Below are positions 37,235 through 46,189 of a DNA stretch of 64,000 bases, one piece after another; within the stretch, counting starts at the first letter, position 1, and each line of letters starts with the position of its first letter. Made by a program: the position numbers and the translations under genes. The notes below the pieces were generated by a model. It was not told where the DNA came from. It did no database searches and worked only from the letters and a program-made list of their open reading frames with translations. Source of the stretch: Alphaproteobacteria bacterium (GTDB taxonomy: Bacteria > Pseudomonadota > Alphaproteobacteria > Caulobacterales > Maricaulaceae); NCBI GenBank assembly GCA_024742735.1, contig JANSXV010000004.1, positions 124,001 through 188,000 on the forward strand, given 5' to 3'.

Positions 37235-37271
37235 CCCATCGCCGCAGGCCGCGCTACCCTGCGGCGATGGG
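37235..37271 (+). promoter_or_regulatory. 14-bp inverted repeat covering the AraC-type start codon
   Basis: CCCATCGCCGCAGG (37235-37248) and its exact reverse complement (37258-37271) are separated by 9 nt. The ATG at 37267-37269 lies inside the right arm. In RNA this would fold into a stable hairpin hiding the start; in DNA it could be an operator. There is no T-run, so a plain terminator is unlikely. Confidence 0.75.
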
Positions 37272-38262
37272 AGAGATCACGTCGCTCTATGTCTACAAGG
37301 TGGTGAGCCAGGCGAGCCCCGGCGTCCCGACCCGCGATCTGGTCGAGGCGCTGGGGCTTGACCCGGACGGCCCCATCGATCCGGCCCGCATGGTCTCATC
37401 CCCGGACTATTACCGCTTCTTCGCCGACCTCGAAGCGCGCGACCCGGACGGCCTGCACCTTCCCTTGCGGATCGGGGCGTCCATGCGCATCGACGAGTAC
37501 GGCGCCTTCGGTCTGGCCTGGAAGTCAGCCCCGGACCTGCGCGCCTCGTTCAACCGGGCTGAACGCTACGCCCGCGTGCTGTCCAGCGTGGAGGTCTACG
37601 CGGTCGAGCCGGTGGAGGGCGGGGCCTACTACACGCTTGTTAAGGCCGGGGACGGCAGCCGCGGCATGCAGTTGTCTAACGAGGCCAGCATCTCTGCGGT
37701 GCACGAGATCAGCGACCAGGTCAGCACCTCGAAATTCACCCCCGACGCTGTCTTTTTCAAGCATGCGCCCCGCGGGCCCGTTGCAGCCTATGAAGCCCAT
37801 TTCGGATGCCCGGTGAATTTCGAGGCCGAACGCGATGCGTTGCTGGTCAGCGAAGCCATGATGGCCACGCCCAACAAGCTGGGCGATGAAACCATCGTGC
37901 GCTTCTTCGATCGCCATCTGGAGGAGGAGCTGGCTGGCCTCGCCGATGATTCAGCGCTCGACAAGCAGGTCCGGCTCGCCGTCGCGCGAAGCTTGAGCGA
38001 CGGCATCCCGACCGTGTCCGATATCGCCGCCGAGCTCGCCGTAAGCGCACGGACCCTGCAGCGGCGCCTGTCTGATCAGGGCCATACTTTTCAGGGCCTG
38101 GTGGACACCGCGCGCCGCGAACTGGCCCAGCAGCTCTTGCGCGACACCGATTACAGCCTGGCGGAAATCGCCTTCCTGACCGGGTTCTCCGAGCAGAGCG
38201 GCTTCACGCGCGCCTTCAAGCGCTGGTCAGGGCAGACCCCGCGCTCCTATCGGATCGGATAG
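37267..38262 (+). CDS. AraC family regulator with OruR/arabinose-binding-type N-terminus
   Basis: 331 residues. The N-terminal about 190 residues match the ligand-binding domain of OruR/ArgR-type AraC regulators (FGLAWKSAPDLRASFNRAERY). Two C-terminal helix-turn-helix motifs follow (SDIAAELAVSARTLQRRL; LAEIAFLTGFSEQSGFTRAF). It lies 48 bp after the DUF1772 gene, and its start codon is inside a 14-bp perfect inverted repeat. It probably controls the NmrA/DUF1772 pair or itself. Confidence 0.92.
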   Translation: MGEITSLYVYKVVSQASPGVPTRDLVEALGLDPDGPIDPARMVSSPDYYRFFADLEARDPDGLHLPLRIGASMRIDEYGAFGLAWKSAPDLRASFNRAERYARVLSSVEVYAVEPVEGGAYYTLVKAGDGSRGMQLSNEASISAVHEISDQVSTSKFTPDAVFFKHAPRGPVAAYEAHFGCPVNFEAERDALLVSEAMMATPNKLGDETIVRFFDRHLEEELAGLADDSALDKQVRLAVARSLSDGIPTVSDIAAELAVSARTLQRRLSDQGHTFQGLVDTARRELAQQLLRDTDYSLAEIAFLTGFSEQSGFTRAFKRWSGQTPRSYRIG

Positions 38263-38264
38263 GC

Positions 38265-38292
38265 GCGAGACCGGTCAGCCGACCGGCCTCGC
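38265..38292. terminator. Hairpin between convergent AraC-type and DUF6607 genes
   Basis: GCGAG-CCGGTC pairs with GACCGG-CTCGC with one A/C mismatch around an AGCC loop. It lies between two convergent stops. No T-run follows on either strand, so a terminator role is only likely by position. Confidence 0.45.
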
Positions 38293-38303
38293 CCTGGTCC
38301 GGC

Positions 38304-39323
38304 TTAACGCACGTCGACGGGCTCGCCGTTCACTGTAACCTGGGCCTCGATGACCTCGGCGGCGTTGTCGAGCGCTTCCTGCGTGGTGCGCGCTTCGAAG
38401 AAGACCGCCTGGCCTTCGCTCAAGACCGGGCCGTAGAGCAACGTGCCGTCGGCGTCGTCTTCCGCCACGATCACATCGGCGCTGGCGAGGATCTGGTCCC
38501 AGGTGTCGCGGATCTCCGCCCAGTATTCGCTGGTGGCCTCCATATAGGCGGCCGCCGCGTCGTCGCGGGCCAGATCGGTGCGGATATAGGTGTTGATGCC
38601 GTGCTCGCGCACCAGCTCGTATGGGGCGCCGTCGCGCAGGACGACTTTCGAATTGTCCTGCTCGTGGGTCCAGCCCCAGGCCGTGATGGTGTGCCGGTTC
38701 ACCGCTTCGATGGCGTCGTAGTCATCGCGCGTCGTCGCGTCACGGCGCGGCAGCGGGCGATAGGTCGCTTCCGGCTCCCAGGTCGAAGCGTTGGGGCTGT
38801 GCTCCCAGCGGGCGATCCCGGCATAGCGCGGGGAATCATCGACCTGATAGACCGTCTGGGACCAGGCGCCGCGCGCTTCGGCTTCAGACAAGTCCTGCAT
38901 TTCGAACCGGTTGAAGCCCTGATAGGCCATCAGCCGCTCCGGCTCATAGGTCCAGTCCTGACGCCAGTGCTTGATGACGGTCGGGTTGGCCGGGTTCCCG
39001 ACCAGCAGCAGATGCTGGAGCACGATGTGCTCGCCCGTGTCCTCAAGGACATAGACCACTTCATTGGCCGGCGTGATCTTGGGCTCCTGCAGCTCATAGC
39101 CTTCGGCGATGGGCAGGAATTCGGTAAAGTCGAACGTGACTTCGTACTCGCCCGCCATGGCCAGGATCGCCTCGCGATCGGCCTGGAACTGTTCGGCCTG
39201 AGCCATTTCGGTCTGCCCGGCCGTGACAGCGCCGGCGGCGCTTGAAGTGTCCGTCGTGGCGCAGGCGCTCAGCGCCAGAGCGCTGACGCCGGCGGTCAGC
39301 AGGGCGAAGATTTGACCCTTCAT
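38304..39323 (-). CDS. DUF6607 family lipoprotein
   Basis: 339 residues. The lipobox ALSAC puts the lipidated Cys at 21. The mature part is Trp/Tyr-rich (HWRQDWTYEPERLMAYQGFN), typical of DUF6607. The gene is divergent from a heme-type TonB receptor, an association that suggests a role in heme or iron acquisition, perhaps capturing heme at the outer membrane. This is inferred from context only. A strong hairpin is present in its 5' leader. Confidence 0.8.
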   Translation of the reverse strand: MKGQIFALLTAGVSALALSACATTDTSSAAGAVTAGQTEMAQAEQFQADREAILAMAGEYEVTFDFTEFLPIAEGYELQEPKITPANEVVYVLEDTGEHIVLQHLLLVGNPANPTVIKHWRQDWTYEPERLMAYQGFNRFEMQDLSEAEARGAWSQTVYQVDDSPRYAGIARWEHSPNASTWEPEATYRPLPRRDATTRDDYDAIEAVNRHTITAWGWTHEQDNSKVVLRDGAPYELVREHGINTYIRTDLARDDAAAAYMEATSEYWAEIRDTWDQILASADVIVAEDDADGTLLYGPVLSEGQAVFFEARTTQEALDNAAEVIEAQVTVNGEPVDVR

Positions 39324-39375
39324 CGTATCATCCCTTCCGGCCGGAAGCGGCCGGTCCTTCCCTTCGAGTGAACCT

Positions 39376-39406
39376 GGGTTTCCCGGCGCCGCGGCGCCGG
39401 AAAGCC
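39376..39406. promoter_or_regulatory. Hairpin in the leader of the DUF6607 gene
   Basis: CCGGCGCC GC GGCGCCGG with near-complementary GGGTTT/AAAGCCC flanks. It lies 53-83 nt upstream of the DUF6607 ATG, in the divergent promoter region. There is no T-run. A TTGCGAACGATTCCGAC stretch at 39418-39434 next to it loosely resembles a Fur box. Confidence 0.5.
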
Positions 39407-39504
39407 CTTCCTGCATATTGCGAACGATTCCGACTTGCAATCGCATTTATGCTGCGTCAGAACATTACGCAACTGCGAAGCGTTTGCAAGAGGAAGCTAC
39501 GTCC

Positions 39505-41619
39505 ATGTCCCGTTCTTTCCGTGCCATCCCTGCTCTGGCGGCTGTTCTGACCGGCTCGGCGAGCCTGATCGCCCTGTCGGCCGCCGCCCATGCGGCGACT
39601 GAGACCGAGCCCCAGACCGAAGCCAGCGACGTGATCGTCGTCACAGCCACGCGGACCCAGCTGTCCAATTTCGACTATCCGGGACTGACCAGCGCCATCA
39701 CGCTGGAGGCCCTTGAAGAGAACCGCCCGACCGATCTCGCCCAGCTGCTGGAGGACGTGCCGGGCCTCGAAGTCGCCGGCGGACCGCGCCGCACCGGCCA
39801 GACCATCAATCTGCGCGGTTTCGGCCGGGAGAGCGTGACCCTGCTCGTCGACGGCGCGCGTCAGAACTTCGCTTCGGCTCATGACGGCGTGCTTTTCCTG
39901 GACCCGTCGTTGCTGGGCCGGGTGGAGACGGTGCGCGGTTCGGCCGCCGCGCTGTACGGATCCGGAGCCTCGGGCGGCGTGGTCGCGTTCGAGACCGTGG
40001 AGGCCGACGACCTGCTGGGCGAAGATGAAAGCTGGGGCGCGCGGGCCTCGGCCGGCTATCAATCCGTCAATGAGGAACGCCGCGGCTCGATGGCTGTTTT
40101 CGGCGACGCCGGCGCTTTTGAAGGGGTCGCAGCCCTGTCGGTGCGCGAATCCGGCGACATAGCGCTGGGAACAGGGACCGATCTTCCGGCTGAAGATCGC
40201 ATCACCTCCGGCCTGCTCGGCGGCGAGTGGGACATCACCGACGCGCTGGAGCTGGAAGTCGGCTGGCTATTCTTCCGTAACGACGCGCTGGAGCCTAACA
40301 ACGGTCAGGGCGGCGCGACCGTGGACGGCCTCAATCCGCTCGTCGAGAAAAACGTAGCCAGCGACAGCTACCGCGCCACAGTCCTGTTCGACCCGGACGC
40401 TTCTCTGATCAATCTGGACCTCACCGTCTACCGCAATGAGGGCGAGGTCGATGAAGTCGACCCGTCCATCAACCGCTTCATCGAGCGCGATCTGACGACG
40501 ACCGGCATCCGGGCGGAGAACCGCGCCGAATTCACCGTGGGCGGCCTGGAGGCCGCTCTGGTAACCGGTGTTGAATGGTATGAAGATGAACAGGTCGGTT
40601 TTGACAGCCGGACCGCCAATAATGTTCGCGGCGGCGTTCCCTCAGGCAAGACCGCGTTCACCGGCGCCTGGGCGCAGCTGGAGACGACGCTGGACCTGGG
40701 CGCGGCGGGTGAGCTGATCGTGCTGCCCGGCGTGCGCTTCGACCGGTTTGAAAACAGCTCGGACGTCGCCGCCTCCAACGAGGATGAGGCCGTCAGCCCG
40801 CGCCTGGCTGCGACCTGGGCGCCCAATGACAGCGTGCGCATGTTCGCCAGCTGGGCCGAAGCCTTCCGCGCCCCGTCCCTGAACGAGCTCTACATCACCG
40901 ACACGCATTTCTCCCTGCCCCACCCGGTGCTGGGCCCCATGACCTTCATCACCAACGAATTCATCGCCAACCCGAACCTGCGCCCGGAGGAGACCGAAAC
41001 CTTCGAGATCGGCGCCGGGTTCAATCGGGAAAACCTGCTGGATGAGGGTGACCGGCTGGAGCTGAAAGGCGCCTGGTTCCGCACCGAGGCGGAGGATCTG
41101 ATCAATCTGCAGGTCGATTTCGCCTTCTCGCCGACCTGCTTCGCCCCGCCCTTCTTCTCGCCGTGCTCGGCGGGCACGAGCTTCTCTGAAAATCTCGACA
41201 GCGCCGAGATCGAAGGTTTCGAGGTCGCGGCGGCCTACACCAATGGGCCATGGGAGCTGTCCGGTGCAATCTTCGAAGTCGACGGTGAAGACACGCTCAC
41301 GGGCGATCCCATCGGCGCGCTTCAGCCGCTCATGGGTCACCTCACCGCGCGCTACACCATCGAACCGGCCCGCCTGACCGTGGGCGGCCGGGTCGGCTTT
41401 GCGGGCGAATTCGACAAGACGACCGACCCGGCAGAGGAGCGAGACGGCTACACCGTCATCGACCTCTACGCCGGCTGGCGGCCGTTCGAAAACGAGGACG
41501 TGCGCATCGACTTCGCGGTGGAGAACGTGTTCGAGGAGGATTACGAGCGCGTCTTCGCCGGCGTGTCAGAGCCAGGCCGCAGCGTGCGCATCGACGTCAC
41601 CTGGACCGGGGGCTGGTAG
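39505..41619 (+). CDS. TonB-dependent heme/hemoglobin-type receptor
   Basis: 704 residues with a signal peptide (cleaved near AAHA). The N-terminal plug domain holds DVIVVTATRTQ (TonB box region) and NLRGFGRESVTLLVDGARQN. The beta barrel contains the FRAP...NPNL pair (FRAPSLNELY, then NPNLRPEE about 40 residues later) with His residues between them, a hallmark of heme receptors. It ends in an aromatic residue (TWTGGW). It imports heme or hemoglobin iron across the outer membrane with TonB energy. It is divergent from the DUF6607 lipoprotein gene. AGAGGAAG precedes the ATG. Confidence 0.92.
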   Translation: MSRSFRAIPALAAVLTGSASLIALSAAAHAATETEPQTEASDVIVVTATRTQLSNFDYPGLTSAITLEALEENRPTDLAQLLEDVPGLEVAGGPRRTGQTINLRGFGRESVTLLVDGARQNFASAHDGVLFLDPSLLGRVETVRGSAAALYGSGASGGVVAFETVEADDLLGEDESWGARASAGYQSVNEERRGSMAVFGDAGAFEGVAALSVRESGDIALGTGTDLPAEDRITSGLLGGEWDITDALELEVGWLFFRNDALEPNNGQGGATVDGLNPLVEKNVASDSYRATVLFDPDASLINLDLTVYRNEGEVDEVDPSINRFIERDLTTTGIRAENRAEFTVGGLEAALVTGVEWYEDEQVGFDSRTANNVRGGVPSGKTAFTGAWAQLETTLDLGAAGELIVLPGVRFDRFENSSDVAASNEDEAVSPRLAATWAPNDSVRMFASWAEAFRAPSLNELYITDTHFSLPHPVLGPMTFITNEFIANPNLRPEETETFEIGAGFNRENLLDEGDRLELKGAWFRTEAEDLINLQVDFAFSPTCFAPPFFSPCSAGTSFSENLDSAEIEGFEVAAAYTNGPWELSGAIFEVDGEDTLTGDPIGALQPLMGHLTARYTIEPARLTVGGRVGFAGEFDKTTDPAEERDGYTVIDLYAGWRPFENEDVRIDFAVENVFEEDYERVFAGVSEPGRSVRIDVTWTGGW

Positions 41620-41631
41620 AAGACACCCAGC

Positions 41632-41664
41632 CATGGCGCGGCCCGGCTCGCCCGGGCCGTCCAT
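41632..41664. repeat. Extragenic palindromic element, copy 2
   Basis: CGGCCCGG/CCGGGCCG stem (8 bp, loop CTCGC) flanked by CATGG and TCCAT, just after the TonB receptor stop. The layout matches the element at 26239-26268, so both belong to one dispersed repeat type. Confidence 0.6.
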
Positions 41665-41747
41665 CTCGCGTTAAAAGCTAATGAACAGCGCCGCGTCCGG
41701 GCGTGCTTCCCCCGCATGACGCGAAGGATGACACTTTCGCCGGCGTC

Positions 41748-42410
41748 CTAAGCGGCCGCGTCGTCGGACTTGGATCCGCTTTCGCCGTCGGACTTTGTCT
41801 CAGCCGCCTTCAGAGCCTCCTCGGCCGCCGCATCGGCGCTGGATTCGCTTTTGCGAGGACGGCCGCGGCGGCGCTTGGGCGCTTCGCTCTCGGCGGCGGG
41901 CTGGTCGGAAGAGGCATCGCTCGAGCCGGCTTCGGGATCGACCACCTGCAGCGGATCATCAGACCCGGACTGGGTCTGGTCATCCGACCGCGAACGGCTG
42001 CGGCTGCGGCGCGAGCGGCTGCGCCCGCCATCGTCGCTGTCGGACCTTGGTTCAGAGCGGTTCTGGTCGTCGCCGCGATTGTTCTGATCGCCATGATCGT
42101 CCTGGGACCGGTTGTCCCCGCCGCGATCGTTTTGTTGATTGTGCTGGTGCTGATCGCCGCCGCCTTGCTGCTGATCATCGCGCTGCCTGGGCTGGTTGGC
42201 CTGGACGATGCGCAGATAGTGCTCGGCGTGCTGGTAATAGGCTTCGGCCATCACACGGTCACCTGAGGACGTCGCGTCGCGCGCCAGCTGCATGTATTTG
42301 TCATAAATATGCGAGGCCGACCCGCGGACCTTGATGTCCGGGCCGTTGCTCTCGAAATTGCGGTTATTGTTATGCTGAGGCTTCCGCCCCCGGCCGCGTT
42401 GACGCTTCAT
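41748..42410 (-). CDS. DUF4167 protein with Q/N, RS repeats and AT-hook-like motif
   Basis: 220 residues. The N-terminal about 80 residues are the conserved DUF4167 domain (MKRQRGRGRKPQHNNNRNFE; YDKYMQLARDATSSGDRVMA). A low-complexity middle follows: Gln/Asn/Asp/Gly-rich, then alternating Arg-Ser. Near residue 180, KRRRGRPRKS is an AT-hook-like core. The basic start plus the tail suggest binding to RNA or DNA. It lies downstream of prfA-prmC, a conserved alphaproteobacterial order. No enzymatic function is known. Confidence 0.9.
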   Translation of the reverse strand: MKRQRGRGRKPQHNNNRNFESNGPDIKVRGSASHIYDKYMQLARDATSSGDRVMAEAYYQHAEHYLRIVQANQPRQRDDQQQGGGDQHQHNQQNDRGGDNRSQDDHGDQNNRGDDQNRSEPRSDSDDGGRSRSRRSRSRSRSDDQTQSGSDDPLQVVDPEAGSSDASSDQPAAESEAPKRRRGRPRKSESSADAAAEEALKAAETKSDGESGSKSDDAAA

Positions 42411-42679
42411 GCTGTCTATAACCTGATCTCTTAGGCGGTCTGTTTTTAATTCCGGCCTTGCGGACGCGTTGCCGTGCGATCCGCCTTGTATCGTGCGCTG
42501 CAAGACCGGAGCTGACCGTCTGCGCGCGTGATCTAAAGGGCCGGTTCGTCAGCTGCAGCGGGTCCGCCAAATATTCAGGACAGCCCCGTCCTGATCCGCG
42601 CTGCGTGCTCGACGGTCGCACCCTAGACGCATGCGCCTTGCGATTCCAAGCGATTTTTCACGACGCGCCGAACACAAGG

Positions 42680-43525
42680 CTAGCTGAAGGCCGCGACGAG
42701 CGCCCTATCCCGTCCGGCGAGGTCCTGTCGCAGGCTCGCCTCAACGGCGCCTGAAGCGCCGGCGAGCTGTAGCGCGGCCTCCCCCTGATCGTACCCGATT
42801 TCGAAGACCGCCAGCCCGCCAGGCGCAAGCAAACGCTTCGCCTCCGCCAGCAGATGCGGATACGGCCCCAGACCGTCCGGCCCGCCGTCCAGCGCCAGGC
42901 GCGGCTCGTGATCGCGCACCTCCGGCTCAAGCGCTTCGATGACGGCGCTGGCGACATAGGGCGGATTGGAGAGCACGAGATCAAACCTCCCCTCGATCCC
43001 GTCGGCCCAGGACGTCTGCTTGAAGGTCGTGCGCTCAACAAGGCCGGTGCGCTCCGCATTACGCCGTGCGACCGCCAGCGCTGCAGGACTGATGTCCGTG
43101 GCCAGCCCCGTGGCGTTCGGAAGCTCGCTCAAGAGCGCCAGAAGAATCGCGCCCGAGCCGGTTCCGATATCAAGAATGCGCAGCGGCGCGGTGCGATCAG
43201 ACACCGCTTCCAGCGCGGCCTCCACAACCGTCTCCGTATCCGGGCGCGGGGTCAGCACGTCGCATGTGACCTCCAGCTCCAGGGTCCAGAAGCCGACGGT
43301 CCCAAGGATGTGAGACAAGGGCTCGCGCGCGGCGCGGCGCGCAATCAGCGCATCGAAGCGCTCGGCCTCGTCGGCAGGCTGGACCTCGTCAAGGCACGTG
43401 ATGAGCTGGGCCGATGTCAGCGGACCGGCAGCCGCGAGGAGGCGGCGCGCCTCCTCGCGGGCATCCTCAAGTCCGGCGGCGGCGAGCCGTTCAGCGGCGC
43501 GGCGCAGGGCCTCGGCCCGGGTCAC
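42680..43525 (-). CDS. prmC: Release factor glutamine methyltransferase PrmC
   Basis: 281 residues. It methylates the Gln of the GGQ motif in release factors. A helical N-terminal domain is followed by a SAM-binding domain with ILDIGTGSGAILLALL and the catalytic NPPYV (about 185). It is 4 bp downstream of prfA, whose product is its substrate. Confidence 0.95.
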   Translation of the reverse strand: MTRAEALRRAAERLAAAGLEDAREEARRLLAAAGPLTSAQLITCLDEVQPADEAERFDALIARRAAREPLSHILGTVGFWTLELEVTCDVLTPRPDTETVVEAALEAVSDRTAPLRILDIGTGSGAILLALLSELPNATGLATDISPAALAVARRNAERTGLVERTTFKQTSWADGIEGRFDLVLSNPPYVASAVIEALEPEVRDHEPRLALDGGPDGLGPYPHLLAEAKRLLAPGGLAVFEIGYDQGEAALQLAGASGAVEASLRQDLAGRDRALVAAFS

Positions 43526-43529
43526 GGGC

Positions 43530-44603
43530 TCAGCCCTCCTCCATGGCGGCGAGCTTTTCCGCCTGATCCTCAGACAGAAGCGCGTCGATCACCTCGTCCA
43601 GTCCCTCGCCCGCCAGGATCTCGTCCAGCTTGTAGAGGGTCAGGTTGATGCGGTGATCACTGACCCGGCCCTGCGGGAAATTATAGGTGCGGATGCGCTC
43701 CGACCGGTCGCCGGAACCGACCTGCCCCTTGCGGTCGGCGGCGCGCGCAGCGTCCTTCTCAGCGCGTTCCTTTTCATGGATGCGCGCCTTGAGCACCTGC
43801 ATGGCGATGGCGCGATTCTGGTGCTGGGACTTCTCCGAGCTGACCACGACGATACCGGTGGGCAGGTGGGTCATGCGCACGGCGGACTCCGTCTTGTTCA
43901 CGTGCTGACCGCCCGCGCCGGAGGCGCGCATGGTGTCCACGCGGATATCCTCGTCGCGCAGTTCGATATCCACGTCCTCCGGCTCAGGCAGGACCGCCAC
44001 GGTCGCCGCGGAGGTGTGAATCCGCCCGCCGCTTTCGGTGACCGGGACGCGCTGGACCCGGTGCACGCCGGATTCAAACTTCAGCTTCCCGAAAACGCCG
44101 GCCCCGGAGACGTTGGCGACGATCTCCTTGTAGCCGCCGACCTCGGCCTCGCTCGCCTCGACGACGTCGACCTTCCAGCCCTGCTTGGCGGCGTAGCGCT
44201 CATACATGCGGAACAGGTCACCGGCGAACAGCGCGGCCTCGTCCCCGCCCGTACCGGCGCGAATCTCCAGCATGATGGAGGCGTCGTCGTCCTTGTCCTT
44301 GGGGATCAGCAAAAGCTGCAGCTCGCGCTCCAGAATTGGGATGCGCTTCTTGAGCTCGGCGCGCTCCTCCTCGGCCAGCGCACTCATCTCCTTGTCCGAG
44401 CCGTCCTCGATGATGGCCTCGGCGTCGGCGAGATCGGTCCGCGCGACTTTGAGCTCGCGCGCCTTGGCCGCGACCTCTTTCAGCTCGGAGTGTTCCTTGG
44501 ACAGCTTGACGATCTCGTCCAGCTCGGCGGCGGAGCCAAGCCGGGCTTCAACCTGGTCGAACCGGTCAATGACCTGATCAAGCTTTGCGTTCTGAATAGC
44601 CAT
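43530..44603 (-). CDS. prfA: Peptide chain release factor 1
   Basis: 357 residues. It terminates translation at UAA and UAG. The GGQ motif ([10 protein letters not shown]) is near residue 230, the site of PrmC methylation. [20 protein letters not shown] is conserved. ATG at 44603 ([11 protein letters not shown]) fits the family; longer in-frame starts are unlikely. Confidence 0.97.
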   Translation of the reverse strand: MAIQNAKLDQVIDRFDQVEARLGSAAELDEIVKLSKEHSELKEVAAKARELKVARTDLADAEAIIEDGSDKEMSALAEEERAELKKRIPILERELQLLLIPKDKDDDASIMLEIRAGTGGDEAALFAGDLFRMYERYAAKQGWKVDVVEASEAEVGGYKEIVANVSGAGVFGKLKFESGVHRVQRVPVTESGGRIHTSAATVAVLPEPEDVDIELRDEDIRVDTMRASGAGGQHVNKTESAVRMTHLPTGIVVVSSEKSQHQNRAIAMQVLKARIHEKERAEKDAARAADRKGQVGSGDRSERIRTYNFPQGRVSDHRINLTLYKLDEILAGEGLDEVIDALLSEDQAEKLAAMEEG

Positions 44604-44723
44604 GGCGATGAGGTACGCTGCAGCCGCGATTTTGGGAAGGGGTTGGGGCAGGGATGCTTGCTCGACCATTCCCGAGCTGCGCATACTCCAGGCATCCGGA
44701 TCCTCAAACGCGGCTGGCGACGC

Positions 44724-45524
44724 ATGAGGCGGTTATTGAGTGTGGTTCTTGCGGCTTACCTCGTGTTGCTGGCGGGATGTGCTCGATCCGACGAAGCTGA
44801 TCTGCGAAGTCAAGTCGAACTGCTGTCCTGCCGACTGTCGCCTGATTGCGGACCCAAAGAGATGCTCGGCATCACCATGTTGCGCATCGCCGAGGACCAA
44901 TTCGCCAGCGAATACCCTGAAACAAGCCGTTTCGACGCGACAGCACACCAAATCGCGCGGGCAGGCGCCTTTCTAGACTGCTCGCTTGAAGCGATCGAGC
45001 ATGAGCAACGGCGGCTCATACCGTTCAGAACCGAAGCCGGGCTGGCATGGGCGGGTTCGGGTTCGCCGCCGAGTACACTGCTCCGCCAAGCGAGAGATGG
45101 AGATTCTGATGCGCAGTTTGACCTGCTGGTCGGCAGGTTCATCGCGGGTGACCCGGCCGCTGAACGCGAACTACAGACAGCCGCATTGCTCGGCGATCCC
45201 GACGCCGCATTTATGATCGCGGGCCAACGCTTCAACGAAGGCGCACTGGAAGTGGCGCTTGAGCTGTACGAAGCCGCTGCCGCCGATGGCCATACCTGGT
45301 CGAAAGTCTTTCTCGCGCGCAGGTTCGCCGCTTTCTATCGAGTCGATGACGCCCCGGAGCGCCTTGATCTAGAACTAGACGCAGCGGCAAGCTGCAATCT
45401 TCTGGCGGCGGATTTTGTTAGCGTGCGCTTGGCGCGAGGCATCAGCTTACCCTTGGATCGCGGCAGGGCGATAAGCATCGCCGGGCATTGGCCGTCGCTC
45501 AATGCGCCGGCCCAATCGCCCTAA
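44724..45524 (+). CDS. Hypothetical lipoprotein with helical (TPR/Sel1-like) repeats
   Basis: 266 residues. The signal peptide ends in the lipobox LLAGC (Cys about 19). The mature part is mostly helical, with [20 protein letters not shown] and [20 protein letters not shown], resembling Sel1/TPR units. Four Cys in the N-terminal half could form disulfides. The base composition looks less GC-rich than neighbouring genes, which may reflect acquisition. The 3' end overlaps the LOG gene by 4 bp. No known homologue was recognised. Confidence 0.65.
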   Translation: MRRLLSVVLAAYLVLLAGCARSDEADLRSQVELLSCRLSPDCGPKEMLGITMLRIAEDQFASEYPETSRFDATAHQIARAGAFLDCSLEAIEHEQRRLIPFRTEAGLAWAGSGSPPSTLLRQARDGDSDAQFDLLVGRFIAGDPAAERELQTAALLGDPDAAFMIAGQRFNEGALEVALELYEAAAADGHTWSKVFLARRFAAFYRVDDAPERLDLELDAAASCNLLAADFVSVRLARGISLPLDRGRAISIAGHWPSLNAPAQSP

Positions 45525-46102
45525 CCCCGCCCCTCCAGGCTCGCGATGGCGCCCGGATATTCGTGCGCGTTCAGCGCTTCGATCACCGCTTCGGCGCTAT
45601 CTTCGCAGGCCAGCATGGCGCGGTGGCGCGCCTCCACGAATCCCTCGGCCTGCATGTGATCGAGGAAGGCCAGGAGCTGTTTCCAGTAGCCGTTCACGTT
45701 GAGAAGCCCGAGCGGCTTTTCATGACGGCCGAGCTGGGACCAGGTCCACATCTCGAACAGCTCTTCCATGGTGCCCAGCCCCCCGGGAAGCGCGATGAAG
45801 CCATCGGCTTCCTCGGCCATCATCATCTTGCGCTCGTGCATGGTGGTCACGATGCGCATGTCGGTGACACGGGGGTGAATGATCTCCTTGCGATCCAGAA
45901 ATTGCGGAATGACGCCAGTCACGGCGCCGCCAGCTTTCAGGCATGCGTCAGCCAGCACTCCCATCAAACCCACTTGGCCGCCTCCAAAGACCAATCGGAT
46001 GCCAGATCGGGCGAGCGCCTCGCCAAGTGCGTTCGCAGCCACCTGGTAGGCCGCCTGCCCGCCAAGGCTCGAGCCGCAATACACACACAGGGATCGGATC
46101 AT
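45521..46102 (-). CDS. LOG family nucleoside-monophosphate phosphoribohydrolase
   Basis: 193 residues. The family motif PGGLGTMEE lies near 110, preceded by the nucleotide-binding GGGQVGLMG. LOG enzymes hydrolyse AMP or cytokinin nucleotides to a free base plus ribose 5-phosphate. It is divergent from an adenine/guanine permease, which supports a purine-related role here. Confidence 0.92.
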   Translation of the reverse strand: MIRSLCVYCGSSLGGQAAYQVAANALGEALARSGIRLVFGGGQVGLMGVLADACLKAGGAVTGVIPQFLDRKEIIHPRVTDMRIVTTMHERKMMMAEEADGFIALPGGLGTMEELFEMWTWSQLGRHEKPLGLLNVNGYWKQLLAFLDHMQAEGFVEARHRAMLACEDSAEAVIEALNAHEYPGAIASLEGRG

Positions 46103-46189
46103 CGGCGATTGCTCGGATAGAGGGACAACACTGCGATTGATTATGCATTACCGCATCGTATTGTCAGCGCAGCATCAGGAGCTGAAAGC

